Of a stretch of 64,000 nucleotides of DNA, positions 23,201 to 37,849 are shown one piece after another. Source of the DNA: Plectrocnemia conspersa. Lineage: Eukaryota; Arthropoda; Insecta; Trichoptera; Polycentropodidae. The notes under the pieces are model-generated. The model ran no database searches. It was not told the origin of the DNA and saw only the letters and a list, made by a program, of their open reading frames with translations. The stretch is taken from NCBI GenBank assembly GCA_009617715.1, contig VTFK01000110.1, forward strand, positions 310,001 through 374,000, read 5' to 3'. The position numbers and the translations under genes were made by a program. Each line of letters begins with the position of its first letter. The first letter of the stretch is position 1.

Positions 23201-26200
23201 GATATTGCAACATAGTTTCTTTGTGTAACAATATTTCAAAACTGAATATAATATTTTATTTAAAGTAGTCTTTCCTAAATCGATTTATTGTGCTTTGCCA
23301 AAACTGCCACCCATAGACCACTGTGCTTTTATGGATACATTTTAAATTAGTGACGGAACTACATGGCACTAGATCCCACAACGCGGGGGTGAAGGGGAGA
23401 GGCAGACTGACAAAATGTCGATGATTAAATATTAATATATATATATATAATTAAATCACACTGGAAAGAATTGATAAATAACCGGAGATGAACTAAGATA
23501 TCAATGCAAAATACAACAAATAAAGGATATTGACCTTATGACTGCATTATAAGCTTTTGAAGTAGTTATAAAAATAAAATAGCGTTATAGATGTAAGTAA
23601 AATAGCAGACTAGCATTTGAAAATATACGAAGAAAATTCCTAAAATAAACGTTTATATATAACCTACTAAAATATATTTTTATAACAAGGAGTCTGGTTC
23701 CGCCCCTAATTACCGACATTATTGAAAGGATGAAGGATTAAAAAAATGTTGGGTTTTTACATTTCCGTAATATTTTATATTTTATTCAGAAATTTCAGAC
23801 AGGAACCTAATCCTACAGCATCGCTTTTGACATAGAATAAACGAGAGTTCAGCCAAACTTGCACCAGATGATTTTTAAAACCCATGAATGCTCCTGCTTT
23901 CCTTTGATCGTCTGAGGATTCTTATAGATTTTTTACTTAAATAAATTACACTAATAAATTTCAAAGAACAGCTTGGTTTGATACCATTTGGCCGCACAAA
24001 ATAGGGATATAGTTGTCTTAATTAAATAAAATACTAAAGCATATAAATGTATTTATGCTAATACTGATGAAGAAAAACCTATACAAGAATCAAACATTCC
24101 AAATTGCGCTAATGTAAAATTTCTAGAGAATGAAAAATTTCTAGAGAATGAAAAAATCAATATTACAGTATTATGAAAAAAGCAATTTTACAGTTAAACT
24201 GGTTTAGATTATTTTATAATGTGGGTGGCTGATAATTTAGAATGTTTCTGCTTCTACATGGAATCCGAATAGTATGCTTACTCACTAAATTAGAGGAAGA
24301 CTTATGTATGTATGTGTTACATAAAAATATGTTTGACTGCATACTGTGTACATGAATTATACGTATAAATACATGCATATACACGAACTACTAATAGCAT
24401 CAAGAATGCTAATATTGATAATGTGTTGTGCAATACAGCACGAATTGAATAAAATTACAGAAAAAATCTATATAATTTTATACAACTCCAATTATGAAAT
24501 TTTTCACACACAATATACTTTGCAATTTTAATATAAAGTGAATATATTTAACTTCAAAGTCGAGTGCACACAAGTAAATAAAAGTAAATATGTTTAGCTC
24601 CCCGCTTGAATAAGTTTTAAACTATATTTTATAGTCAACGTGAAAGCTTTATTCTCTGTTATTATACAATAAATTTATAGTTAACTTGCGGATGGCATAA
24701 ATAAAAGCAGTTTTCATGAGCGCTTCAGCGAGCTCGGCGCGTGCCTTCTCCTTTGATACTTACCTACGATTATCATATTTACCAACGAAATTGTATGATA
24801 AAGATGATGTTCATTAAAATGTGACGAGTCACGGCGCACGAAAGCAGACGTAGGAAGTATAAAGCCATATTTGGAAACATCCCATGGAAGTGCAAACGCC
24901 GTTAGAATAAAGTGTTTATATATTATAAATAATTTTAAGCATTTCCACAACACGTGTCTAACAGTACAAACGCAATTGAAATACAAAAGGTTTTTAATCA
25001 ACAAACAACACACGAAACAACTGTGTTTGTCGATTCGCGTCGGCGATTGTGATATCATCGTTAAATGTGCATTAATCGAACGGATGAGAGAAAAATATAT
25101 ACCATTATAATAATTATAACGCAAAAGAGGAATAAAAATCTATGTCAACCGAATGAACTTGAGTATATAATCTAACGCTGACAGCCCTACAGTTGTAATT
25201 TTTAATTTACATAGGTACGTGAGTGCTATGAAATATTAGGTTTTTATTTTTTTTAAAGATCAAATCGAAACATTCGTGGGCCCATATTTTTGTCACCTTC
25301 ACATTTTCATATGAATTAATAAACTGAATTTATAATATATATTTATATGTTATAACATATAATTGAATTAATAATGACGTATAAGGATAATATTTCTTAT
25401 GATGGTTATAAGAATATTGACAATAAAAAAATCCAACTGAACCGAACAAAGTGAGAAATTAAAATCAAGTATATCATCTGCTTCATATATCAGAATTACG
25501 TATTCCTTAATTTTAGTGATGCACAGAAGGGACTCACAATAATAAAACAGGTAAGATAATTCTAAGCAACTATAAATATATAGCTTTATTGTCAGATCCG
25601 ACTTAATTTTTTATATAATAGATGATTCAGGTCTATAATTTCTACTGTCAAAAATATTTTGACATTCCCCCAAAACATAGAAAATCTCTCCTAAAACTTT
25701 AATTTTATTTATTGAACATAACAGGCAAAATTCTTCACAACGGATTAAACACAAGTAACAACAACTAAGTAAGTAGTGAAACAACTGACTGAAATCAAAG
25801 TCTATAAATCAGTGCCATATATTTAATTAATATTACAACTTCCAATCCATAGATGAAAATATGCACGACTTAGCTCTATGTTATATAAATTATTCATAAT
25901 TATAGTCATTATATGAAAATTTAAGAAAAGCTAATCTGTGACGATCGATCGGAATTATAATTATATAATAATCATTAATTCTGATCTTCAAAGCACGTTC
26001 ATGTGGGATTTGAACCCATGTCTTTTAAGTATTAGTCACCTAATATACCACTGGTCTATCATGTTGGTTTATTTTCTAAATTATTGAGAGATTCCAGATT
26101 TAAATGATAATACATGTAATTTTTTGCTCTATTTAGAAATCAAAGAAAAGTATCTATGATTATAGATCAAATTTCTTATTATATTTATAATAATCACTAA

Positions 26201-29200
26201 TTCCCATCTTATATAAACAACAGAAAAACACTTTGATTCGAATTCAGGTCTTAGCCCATTAATCGATCGTGCTAGATATATGTAATAAAGTGAACCATAT
26301 AATCATAATCAACAACTTGATTTTGTGTTTATTGATAATCTTACGATATTCTTTGGTAACTACTTAAAATATAATCAAAATTTGATGTTTATAATACTCA
26401 AAAGAGCACCTAGCCAACTCTGGGGTATCACAAAGATCATATTTTGGTCCTTTCTTGTTTTTTTATGTTTATAAAAAACACAAAAATAACATTTTTAATT
26501 TAATATTCACGTATTATATGCTGACGATAATAAAAATAAAAATTTAACACAACAATTACTGTTCTTTTATCGTAACAATATCTAAAAGTAATATTTGCTT
26601 ATATATAACTAGAATTTTAATAAAAATACTGTGGTTTAAGATAAAAAAATGTGAGGTTCCTTATAATATTATAATATGGATTCACAATACCATTAGAACA
26701 GTTATAACCTAATATGTTAAACTTCACCTTTACATTGCAAAATATCCGTGCGCTCCGGTGATGTACACTGAGTGTACATGTAAATCTATGTAAAAAATGA
26801 ATGATTTAAAATTGTAAAAACTCAAATAATATTACAAAATAATTATTTTAATAATTGTAATATAAACTGAACCTACCAAATACTTATTTACAAGAATAAT
26901 ATTAAAAAATCAAGTTGAAAACCACTGCACGCTTGCATCCAACTAGCAACACTCGTACGTTCGCCTATACTACTGAAGTGATATTCACATAATTTTAAAT
27001 TATGTTTATATATATATTTTATAATTATTTAATTTAATATGTAAGTATATCGCCTAAAATATGAACATTTTATTTGATATTCTGGTATTAATATGACATG
27101 TACACCAGAGTAAAATAATTGTTAAACGTTTCTACAAAGTACTGTAGAGCATCATGCATTATATCATAGTTTTTGCGATACCCATATTAACGAAATCGAA
27201 GAGAGAGATTAGAATAAAAAGTATCTGCAGAGATAGATATTTTGTATATTTAATCAGATGACGATTTTTTTATATATATATTTTGAATTGTCTTAAATTT
27301 TTATTAAATAATGTTATTGTTTATCTCAATTATTATATAATACAGGGAAAAATTAAAGGCATTCCATAGCATTTCATTACTTATGCGGTTATGTAAATAC
27401 TTATTGATTATTGCGGCTGTAAATAACAATATTAAGTGTTTTATGACCAACTGGAATATTTAAAAAAATCATCTATTAAAAAAAATGGCGTTTATTACAT
27501 AAGATTTGTATTGGCCATAATACGCTAAATTTTCGCCAGTAGTAAAACACATTTTATAAAATAAAAATTGTTTTTAAAAAACAAACTATTATTTAAGTTA
27601 AACGCAAATAAATGCATAATAATAGTGTTTTGCATAATAATAGCGCATTGCACGCAATGTATAGTGTTAAGACCAACACGATAAAAAAATCAAGACGGAA
27701 ACGTCAAATTGGTCATTTTAAAGTATATCGTTACAAAGTAAAATTGTACAACAAATATCACCCACATCTTGAGTTCTATTAATCAAAATTACTTCTTAAA
27801 TTAAATAAGGGTCGATATTACTTTATTATATGTGTTTAGTAAATTAAGAACATACAAGTTACATCATTAAATAAGATATTTTATTCGCACGCCACCGGTA
27901 AAGTTCACCGTACTGAATTACAAATTAGTGCTTATCCAGTGGAGCATTACTCTCGACTTGGACATGCTTTGGCGACTTGGACATTAATTTTAATCGTAAA
28001 AATTAAGACTCTTTCTATTTAATGCGGAAGCTTATGGAAAATGACCTTCTTGTCAATGAATTCGCAAGATGGTCAGGTGTAATTTGCGAATGAATGACGC
28101 AATCAAGGTCGTGCCTAATTTCATAGCTAAATAGATAGTCATTAATAAATTGTTTAAATGTTGTTTTGTTAAGAGGTCAACGAACATAAAACGATCGTTT
28201 ATTTGCATATTGATATAAAAATCTGAAAATTTGCATATAAATATACAAATGTACATTTTGCATATACTGAATATATGTATTTAGGAAAAGCGTTTTGCAA
28301 ATAGTTTCTATGTAAAATTCCACAGATAAAATATTGAAATTCCTATTAGAATCGTATTGTGAATCAATTCTCAATTAGCACGTACAAATTTTAACTTTTA
28401 ATAAAGATACATAAAATAAATGTTTAATATCTTAATTACAAATAAACCCAAAATTGCTTTTTTGTTTCCGATACACATATTTAATTATTGATCCTGACTT
28501 TTTATTATTTGTGAATTTCACTCTAATAATCAAGTATTTCTTTACTTGTTTTCCCTTAAAATAATATTGAAATGAAGTTAAAATTAATTCTAGCCATTTC
28601 AAGGTGAAACAGACGATGTGAACTGAATTTCTAAATATGTTTTCGTTTACAACCGTGCAATTATTATACTACGTAATTTTTATATGGCCAAAATATTTAT
28701 TCAATGACGTCAAAGAATCTGATTTACCCACTATATATACGAGAATTAGTATTTTGTGAAGCTCCATCAATTCACAGTGTATTCCAATTTCCGCACGAGA
28801 AGAAGCCTACGCAGTAAAATTACGTTAATTCATTTTTCTAATGAAACTTTTATATATAAATATATATATGTAAATATATAGTTTAATGACTATTTAGCAT
28901 AACCAATAATTGCTTACTAATTGACAAATCATATTTAATACTGTTTATGAATCCTCCTACTTTCTGACGTTGTAATTACTTATTTTCTAATTGATATAAT
29001 TAAATATAATAAGATATTTAAGGAAAAGTGAGTAATAAAAATTCGTTTTTGATAGTAAAAATCGTTTAAAACCGGTTGTTTTTGAATTAGGATGACACCA
29101 TCGCTATCTATCTGTTGACAAGTGATTGTACCATATGAATAAGAATAATTGAGATAATCTTATCATACCTTTCAAAAATGTAATTGATTCAGCTCTACTA

Positions 29201-32200
29201 ACCTACTCTATTATTATTTAATATTGTAACAATTTGTGTAACAAATAATTGAATACGCTTTATCTTAATTCTCTATTGTATTTCTAAATCAATGCAGTGA
29301 AATAATTTTTATATGTATTGGGATCATCCATAAAAAATAAAATACATTGTTATTGAATTAATATACAATATATAAAAACAGTCAAAAGAAATTGAACTGA
29401 GTACTATTACTAAATACTTGTAGATATTTATGCAAATTAACTTAGTCACGCTATCACAACCATGTTGTATTATATTGTTAAACGCAAGTTAGATTACTCT
29501 AGAAAAGGATCCGGTATTAACAAAGGACCGGTCAGGAACTGACTCACAGGTGAATGGTTGATTCATCGCACAGGTAAAAGTGGAAACGCGCGACCAAAAC
29601 GTTTTAGTCCGACGGAGATGAGCTTTTACATATACAGACAACAAAGAGAAGCGTTTATATATGACAAAAAAAATATATTTTCACATAAGCGATAATGAAG
29701 AATTTTATTTTTGATCTAAACTGTTAAATTTAATATGAGAGTGGAAGTTTTACTTTTATTTGTCCTTGATTCAATAATGAATGTATTCATTATCTAAAAA
29801 AATATGCACAATAGTTTGGTGCCAATATTTAATGCAAGAAGAGTGTTACTTTGGCAAATGGTCTTTAATATATACATATTTAACACTGGTTGTATAATAC
29901 AGAACGTCACTTAAATAATTCCGGTTTTATCGCCGATTTTTTTAAGTACAGGGTCATGCTTATTTTTTAGACCTGGTAAGGTTTTAAAAACAGTAATGGA
30001 TAAGTAACACTATACATGTTTATATATTTTAAAATAAAAAAGTTAACGTTCTAGACGGTGATATCTAAAATATAGATTTAACAGAAACATATATGTATTT
30101 GAAATTTATTAGGTACACATCTTAATTATTAAGATAGTTAAAGGTATGTATATGTTAGTTTATTGATCTAATGCTACATTAGGGTGTCTCAAAGTTTAGA
30201 CATTATATCACACTTAAAAATTAATTATGATATAAAAGTGTAAACATGTATTAATATTGCTCAACAAAAAAACTATGCAAAATCATCGACGAGCATAATA
30301 AATTTGCAGCCTTGTCAGGACTATCATTAAGGGATATACTTAATTTTTTGAAAAGCAGTTCAACCTCGAAATGAGACCTTAAATTCTAGAAAGGTCAACT
30401 TCCTTAGCCATTCAGTGTTTTCTACCTCATCAAATTTTCCCATTAAACCCTTCTCGGTATACTATTAATTAAACATTTTCGTTAAAATGAAACAAAATAA
30501 AAAACTGCACCGTGACATAAGGTCGACCGGCTTAGAAGAACCTCGTTTAATGACCCAGTTTAAGGACCACGGCCGCTGCAACATCAGCAGTACCTTTGAT
30601 GGAAGATGAAAAATACTATAGTTAGAGTTAATCACGAGTCATTTCGCAGATAGACTTTTGAAATCGGAGAAAGTCAGTTGTCATATAATGCGATGAGAGT
30701 TTACTCAATTTCGGATATGATACAATAGAAAATTACTCAACTTGGACATGATACGTACCGCGCTTTTCTTTCCGATCGTGATTGCTGAGATTTTAGTATT
30801 ATACAATACTATATTAATGTCATATCAGCTAGTGACTCAATTTGTGCTCCAATTTAGTGATTGCACAAATAAACTTGTTTAAGATATGTATTCATAATTT
30901 TGACGCATCGTATAAAATGAAGGAATGATGATTAATTACAATATAAGAAATTCCCAAAAAAGGCCAAGGTTTAGTTTATCTCACTGATTTTATTAATGAT
31001 TCACCTCAATGGTTAAACTGTAATGGTTTTCCTTTGCGTTTTTTTAAGATGAATGACGTACATATGTTTTTTTAAATTACATATTATTACAACAAATTTT
31101 GTTAGTAAGGATTGGTATTAATAATAACATGTATAAAATTGGTGTAACCTACCGTGGCTTTCAGAATTAATTAAAACTCGAATTGTATTAAAATAATACA
31201 AATTCATATAAAGGTTTCTGTCAAAAAGGATGGTGATTTGGAATGAGACTTTGGGGTCTATCCATACCCCCATTCGGATAGCTCGAGTATTTAAAGCATA
31301 GGAATACAAGATTATTTTTAATCTTAGAATTTATAAATTCGTATACCTTCTCTGCATTCAATCTCGGACAAATATTTGTCAAAGTAGTGATGTAATATAT
31401 TTTTTAAAGTCTGACCATTTATGTCACATTTCAAACCACACCTTTAAAATTTACATAAAAAGTTATTCACGATACACAGCTTTTAAATTACTACATAACA
31501 TGCACTCAAAAACCAAATTGTATTCAAGGCCTTTACAAAACATTTGATACATAATAATTGTTTTTAATTACATAGAGAAACAATTAAGTTTATCCAATTT
31601 ATTTGCCTTATCTAAAATATGTTTATTAATAATAAAAGAGCTAATTAAAACAGAAATGTATTATTTAACTAATAATAGAACACTTGCTAATAAATCTTTC
31701 AAACAAAAAACATAGACATTATGTCAGAGCGTTTATATCATTTCAATAGAGATAAGAAATCTTACTTAATACAAATTTATTTTCATATAGTGTTGTGGCC
31801 TCATTATATTGCCATGCCATCAAAAAAGTATATATGTATCATATATACAAAAACCATAGTAAATTTCTATTCTGCCAGGTTTGGAAACAACTTTCTTAGA
31901 AAACGGAACCTGAAACAGCGGAAACCACAGCATCCACGGTCAAGCACAATATCAAATATACGCAACGGATTTGTCAGATGCGATATAAGACTCTTCAACA
32001 TCATCAACATCAGTTCACGGACAAGACTTGTTCCAATGTGGTGAAGGCCAGTCGGACGCTTTGGGGAAAAGCTCTTAAAAGGCAAAACTTTAATCCAGAT
32101 CGCATTACCATTGACACGGTTCACTACGGTCTCGATTATCCAGCAATTAGAAAATGCATGAACTCTTTGTAGACTTGAGTTAAACGCCATCGGCAAAGTT

Positions 32201-35200
32201 CGCAGACTGTCGTTGCATAACTTGAATTGACGCAACGATGTTGGTTTTCTTATCGATGTCAAGTTTGCCAGTTAGCATGTACTAGATTTCTAGACAAATG
32301 CAACTGTAAGACCATATGAAACGCGAAACGTAAGCCGCAACTAGGAAGGAATAAACCAGTATATTGTCGTGCAAAATTGTATAGTATAGATGTGAACTGG
32401 AAGAGCGTTTGAAAGGTTTGATATTATACCTATGGTATCTAAATTTCAACATCGAGCATTGAAATGCCATGCTTTATGAGACTTAATAGAGATGGTAATC
32501 TGACATTGTTGTATTGAATTTTATTTAGAATGCCTTTAAAATAAGCCTTGATAACATTCTTAAAGGCAGAATTGTACGAAATTCGAGTGTGATTCCAAAT
32601 GGGACTATGAGTTTTTGTATCCATAATCACGTATATTTACATGTCCCATGTTTCCTATGTCATCAGTTTTCTTTGCCAATTCTTTCTGATGACTATTGTA
32701 GAATTGGCGGATTTAAAATAAAAGTTTCATTTACCAAACAATCCTTTTGTTTTCCTTTTACAATTTTAATATTTTTATTAATATATAACCACCAGATTCA
32801 TCGCAAATATACTTCCTAAACAATAAAATTAAAAATTACTAAAATGACAACTATAAAAAAGTTTATGATTGTAAAAATATGAATAAAACAAAAAAAAACC
32901 AGAGCGAAGCAAAAATATTATTTAAAGCCCAAAAAGTTGAGCGTTCTGTATTTACCATACTCACTAGCTGCGGTACCTCACGACAGTGAGGTACCGACAG
33001 CTAGTATATATTAAATTTAATAAGTATTTGTATTACTGTTCCAAAATATTTTTGTATTTTATAAAAACACATACACGCGTATGCTTAAAAATATTAATTA
33101 AAAGAATGCCATTTCTAGCTTTAAATAAAACCTAACATACGTATATTTAATTTGTATATAACGTAAAAGAAAACTAAAATGATAACGTAATTTTTTATGC
33201 ATCTATAAATAAATGTTTATGTCTTAAGATAAGATTGATGATCTTATCATTTAATTTGTATATTTGCATACATAACATTACACATGTAATTTAGATTTTA
33301 ATGAGATTTACGTGACGTAGATCAAATTCACGAAAACAATGCTATATTATTCATAGAGCGTGAGATTTTTATTAAGCATTTTCATGTTAATTCAATTAAA
33401 ACTAAACAAAAACTCAAGAACGTGATTTATTATACAATACATACAAAAACACCTATCAACAATATCACGTTTTTTAAACATAAATTTGTCATTGTTTATA
33501 TTTATGAATGAATTTTCCGGTTATATTTAACTGTTAATTATTTGCTCTCGTTTTTCCCATTCAAACATAACTCCTTAAAGAGACGCATTATGGTTCAAGG
33601 TGTCGTTTCATTCTTAAAAATACGGTCAAAGTCTACCGTTGTTCTATTCGAAGTTTTCTGGGTCACTTTTCAGAAATTCACTTTCATCGCTAAAATCATT
33701 CATTATCTCATTTGACACCTTTCTCCTGTGTTCGATCAGTGTTACCTCATTTTGATTGTCGTAATATTAAATCTAACGTAACACTCGACAAAGTACGTGA
33801 CACATGTGTGACGAAGAATTATATCAAAAAATATATATTGCATTTACGATATAAAGTTCAAGACCGAAACATATAATATTGATTAGGCACATTAAAAATG
33901 CAGGTTACTTAAATTAATAATGAAATCTGGTTTGGTTAAAACCGGTACTATTATGGATGCAAACATAACAATGCTAGCCTGATATGAATAATGCTTAATT
34001 TAGCATTTGATAATATTTTATATAATATTTTTATGTATTTACAATCATTCAGCTGATATAATATTTATCAGTAAAACATATGACTAATATTTTAGTACGA
34101 CAGTTTTGAGACGTCCATATTTTGCAATGCGTTCATTACTTTTACAATATATTGAATATTTCTTTACAATTATTATAACTTCGACCTAAATTCAAGTCTC
34201 ATTCATTATGAGATGGTGTATAATAAAACATAACAATACTTAATGAAGAGTTTTCATCATTGTTATGATTCTAAAAGCATTATATATTTTTGTTTAACTT
34301 ATTGATGTGAAATACTGAAGATCTATACCTATTTTATGAGATAACGATAGCATAGACTGTAGCATAGGCATACATAGAAACGTTTTACTGTGCATTTTAA
34401 AATGAAAATGCAGATTAACATTCTTTATATTTTTTTACAACATAAATTTTATGTATAACAAAGATCTAATAAAAAATAATCGAATTTGATTTATAAATAT
34501 AATTTTTAATAATTTTGGTTTTGATTACCATTTTAATATCATTAAAGACAACCTCTGTGTTAAATTCAACAATCAGTTAAATAATTAAAGCAAAATATCA
34601 TTTTGCCGACCACCGCATTAAATTCACTTATATAGAAAATTGCCAAAATTATTTACACTTTGCGAAATATTGAATTTAAAAATTCTATTTAAATAAAATC
34701 GCTGTTTAATAATTAGTAATATTAAGGGAAAATTACGTTTTATAGCTAAATTCATAATAAAAAAAAATTATAAGATCAACGTTTTAAAGGTTATTTTTTT
34801 GCAATCTGCCTTTTTATCCTAACATTCAGCAAAACTTTAAATCTCACGTGGATGAATCATCCATCAGTGATTCACCAGGACAACTAAAAATCAATAATTT
34901 TTCTCTTAAATCTTCCGGTTGATTTCTCAGTAATAATTTTTTTTTAGCCAATTTGTTATAATATTTCCTTAGTCAAAACTTTTTATTTATGTCTTGAATT
35001 TGGCAAACTTTTTCTACAATTGAAAATTTTTATTTTCAAGTTTTTGTGAATAAGAAAGTTTGGGACATGCAACGGAGCACCCAATACCACGCTTAAAACA
35101 TTATTTTGGAACCTCTGAATTATTTTTATGGGTTAGATGGATTTGTATACGATCAGTTAATATATAATACGCATTGATAAAATCAATAAACGTCAAACTG

Positions 35201-37849
35201 TAGATTGCGTAGCAATAAAAATAGTGTTGAAATAAGATTGGGAGCCACTGACCTATATGTTAAGATCATTTTAGGGCAAAATTTTGAAAGTCCTTTCGGA
35301 TAAATTAGGGATTGATTAATCTGCGTATAAGTATGAAATAGCATATTCCCTAACGTCTCAGACTAGTAATTCTGAGGTTGCGGGTTCAAGCCCCGGCAGC
35401 GACACTCGATTTTTTATTTATAAAAATGCGCTCTCTGGTCAAAACGGAAGACTTAAGAAAAAATAAGAGGCGACAGATGGTGATAGGATGTAATTAATTA
35501 ACAATTGACTCAAAATGTGTCGATCATCAAGAAATATTAGAAAGAACGAGAAAAATATATAATATTGACTAACATGATATTGGATATCTTTAGCTAAGGA
35601 GCTAAATAAATACTTTACAGAAAATACGTAGTTTAACGTGTGTATATCAACTCCTTAATATTTTTAAGCTTGATATTTTTTAAAGAAAATAATAGTTTTT
35701 AATACAAATCCACGAAAAAGTAATTAAAAAGTAGTAGTAGTAGTAGTGTAATATAATTGCCACAGTTTATTATTCATATGTTGTATTTTCAACAACCTTT
35801 GGCTACTATCTTAATAGTGCTCTAGAGAGTCGCGATCGCGTCCCTTATTCTAGAACGTCGCGACCAGGACGATAGCGTTTATGAACGCTCCTCTTGCACG
35901 AGCCATCTAGCTTCTTAACGAGCTTGCCAAACACAATGATATTTTCGGCGATAGCTTAGAGGAATTGTAGAAAATATATGGGATGGTACTCATTTATTTT
36001 AGGTGTCACCACATAATTGTTTTTTACTTTTTTAAATGTTTAATTGTATATTATCCATCATGACGCATTGGGGAAAACTCAATTTATATACTATTAATTT
36101 TATAGTAATTGATCTATAAACTATGAAAACATATTATTATCTCAAAATTAATTTAATATTTTTTTAAATAAGGAAAGAGTTGATATTTTTTTGTTGGGAA
36201 CACAAAATTTAAAGTTCTACTAAATAATGAAACAACCAATTGTAAACAATATTTACTAAAACCTAACCTGACTAGATAATATTTTTTTCAAGTAAATTGA
36301 ATTCAACATATTATTTTATTGAATAAAAAATGTTAATATTATATTACACTTATGTAACTAAATAATAATATTTAATAAATAAATATAAATATTAAATAGA
36401 GCTATAATAATATGAAGGAATAGCCTTAATTTATGTACTAAATTTATTTAATAAAATAATGAATATCCTATAATAAATCTATACTATAAAACAGAAAATA
36501 CATGTGTGTATTTGTCTATCTGTCGCAAGATCTACTCCCAAATGGTGAACAGTAGCAACGTGACAATTGCACATGTCATTCTGGCGGCTATTTCTAGGTC
36601 AACTGTGTTATTTTAAACTTTCTATAAAAAATATGTAATAAAGCTGGCATGATTTAAGCATACTTAAAAATAACTTTTAATAAAGAATGTTAAAAAAATG
36701 TTCATGTATATTCAAAACCAATCAATATTTGATATATCACAAAATAAATTAAAACTTAATTATATAAAAGAAATATCTATCTCAAATTTTAATCCAAGTT
36801 CAATAACACTATCTTTTTTATTAAAATTATATTAATTAAAGTATAACCAATAGTTGTCCACAATATAAATTTTACTATTAAAAATCTTTATATTGCCTTC
36901 TTTTGAAAAAATTCAATAATCTGATATGGTTCACGTAATACAGCTTTCAAAATTTACCATTAATTATTATTATTATTTTATTAATGTATTTAGCTTTAAT
37001 AGCTAATTTTTAAATCAAACAAATATTAACTAAACATACATATAATATATAACATAAACAGAAAATAGCGCCACTGTTTGTTAATTTCTATTTACTTTAT
37101 TCTAGTTTAGTCTAAATATAATATAACAAAGTCTAGTAGAGTAAGTTTCATTCACAGGCATATACTACCTAATTTAACACCAAACTAAAACAATAAATGA
37201 TAATGAGCAATGACGGTGAATAAATGTGATATATTTTATATTAATAAGTCACGATTGTTTTTAGGTATTGATTCAAAACAATCTATAAACAAATAATATA
37301 CAGACAATTGTTAGATGATAACAAAGTATAATACAAAGCAAGAGTTAACAAAAAATATGTTGACACTGAAGCGGAATGCAAAGAAGTGATTCAATTTATA
37401 TCCTTGAAACCTTGACACCTTGTTAAACCAAAACTGCTAAACTGTGAGTAAATTAAACTTTGCGTGTAAATTACTTGCCAAGCAAGCGATATTAGTCAAT
37501 ACTGCTACTAATGTAATGATTTTCAATTATGCTACCTAATTAATATCTCTAAGAAATAGTATTATCGACTCACATATCTTCCAAAACATCTGTCGTTAAC
37601 GGTTAAATCTAAAGGTCAATCGAGACGACGCGTTAACTCACACCAGAGTCTTTCGAGTTAATGATGTCCGACAATCAGACCCACATTTCACGCGGAAGGA
37701 GAGTTAAGAAAGACCCACGTTTGTTTGTTTGACCACGCAAATTGTTTGATAATTGAACTTCCGTTTTTGCAGAAAACAATGGCGGCATTGTTAACAAACA
37801 TAAATAGTTTCATAACTCACCTGTCTCTTCTTTCATGTCCGTTTTCCAT
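14293..37849 (-). CDS. Divergent SLC6-family (neurotransmitter-symporter-like) transporter with long PPxY-bearing tail
   Basis: Thirteen coding exons join in phase (descending): 37849-37821, 22608-22433, 20909-20628, 20554-20352, 20291-20154, 19920-19686, 19611-19391, 16774-16580, 16508-16275, 16208-16005, 15295-15260, 15160-14901, 14815-14293. They total 912 codons with the stop. SLC6 proteins are 12-TM symporters for amino acids or amines in the plasma membrane. Landmarks: TM1 (LGCTIGIFNISRF), TM2 (MGIPLFTLHLCLGHLLCAGP), GLRSYGKVAYVFSFMP, TM6 (SWAAAAQEAFLTWGLLG) and TM8 (FWAVLFYFILIMFGVAQQ). Oddities: TM1 lacks the usual W-R-F-P tetrad except the R-F, and the TM8 D-S pair of the sodium-2 site is replaced by A-Q. 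The first exon was chosen because ATGGAAAACGG there ends at a perfect CAG|GTGAGT donor with exactly the phase exon 2 needs. It resembles insect orphan SLC6 members; substrate unknown. Confidence 0.88.
15260..15295 (-). other. 36-nt micro-exon of the SLC6 gene
   Basis: Flanked by CTAG| acceptor and |GTTAGT donor; encodes EARNERSQGSPP in phase 0. Skipping it leaves the frame intact, so it may be alternatively spliced. It lies at the junction between the membrane core and the C-terminal tail. Confidence 0.65.
16781..19390. other. SLC6 intron 7 (2.6 kb)
   Basis: Intronic. The stretches near 17700-18260 and 19150-19370 are less AT-rich than their surroundings but show no splice-framed exon; exons on both sides already join directly in phase 0 (GPDK to MSSFW), so no coding exon is required here. 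Confidence 0.6.
21000..22432. other. SLC6 intron 2 (20910-22432)
   Basis: Intronic AT-rich DNA containing the palindromic MITE copies listed separately. No additional exon is needed for phase. Confidence 0.6.
21956..22120. mobile_element. Palindromic MITE, complete copy
   Basis: The two halves are inverse copies: the left begins AAACAATTATCTCTTCTCAG and the right ends CTGAGAAGTGATAATTGTTT. The middle has CGGCAACGAGC-type words. It is non-coding. A related fragment lies at 21797-21860 and a further copy at 12881-12995. It sits within SLC6 intron 2. Confidence 0.75.
25880..26080 (-). mobile_element. tRNA-derived SINE (family B), minus-strand copy
   Basis: On the minus strand a head TAGACCAGTGGTATATTAGG with a B-box-like GGGTTCAAATCCCAC is followed by AT-rich body. 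The head matches copies at 54978 and 55970. A more decayed head lies at about 26205-26290 (GATTCGAATTCAGGTCTTAG). Confidence 0.6.
31865..32270. other. Unidentified GC-richer block in the SLC6 intron
   Basis: About 400 bases of more balanced composition with open frames on both strands (minus 32262-31867, plus 31978-32172). I do not recognise either translation. A decayed mobile-element or processed-gene fragment is the likeliest origin, but this is a guess. Confidence 0.25.
32963..33005. repeat. Near-perfect hairpin
   Basis: ACTAGCTGCGGTACCTCAC (32963-32981) and GTGAGGTACCGACAGCTAGT (32986-33005) pair with one bulged base around a 4-base loop. It stands in AT-rich intron sequence. Confidence 0.75.
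35325..35437 (+). mobile_element. tRNA-derived SINE (family A)
   Basis: Contains GTCTCAGACTAGTAATTCTG, then a B-box GCGGGTTCAAGCCCCG, then CACTCGATTTTTTATTTATA and AAAATGCGCT. The same order is found on the minus strand at about 50672-50800. The tRNA-like head lacks a proper acceptor stem, so it is not a functional tRNA. Confidence 0.65.
35731..35748. repeat. (GTA)6 microsatellite
   Basis: Six tandem GTA units in intronic DNA. Confidence 0.8.
36480..36610. mobile_element. Possible Helitron-like or MITE end
   Basis: TCTATACTATAAAACAGAAA followed by TGTGTGTATTTGTCTATCTG has the look of the conserved 5' words seen in dispersed insect elements. No second copy is in the window, so this is weak. 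Confidence 0.2.

Larger units (their letters stand above)
22609..37820. other. SLC6 first intron (15.2 kb)
   Basis: Very AT-rich intron between the tiny first coding exon and exon 2. It contains SINE remnants (25880-26290, 35325-35437), small hairpins and short duplications (for example TTTCTAGAGAATGAAAAA twice near 24118-24155). A minus-strand open frame at 25124-24714 runs into a good GTAAGTAT donor near 24770 and could be an alternative non-coding first exon, but its phase does not fit exon 2. I see no other convincing exon. Confidence 0.6.

Noticed and set aside
24714..25124. 136-codon minus frame ending at a GTAAGTAT donor, considered as the SLC6 first exon
   Set aside because: Its frame reaches the donor in phase 1, but exon 2 needs phase 2; the phase-2 frame has no ATG after its last stop. 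It could only be a non-coding alternative exon.
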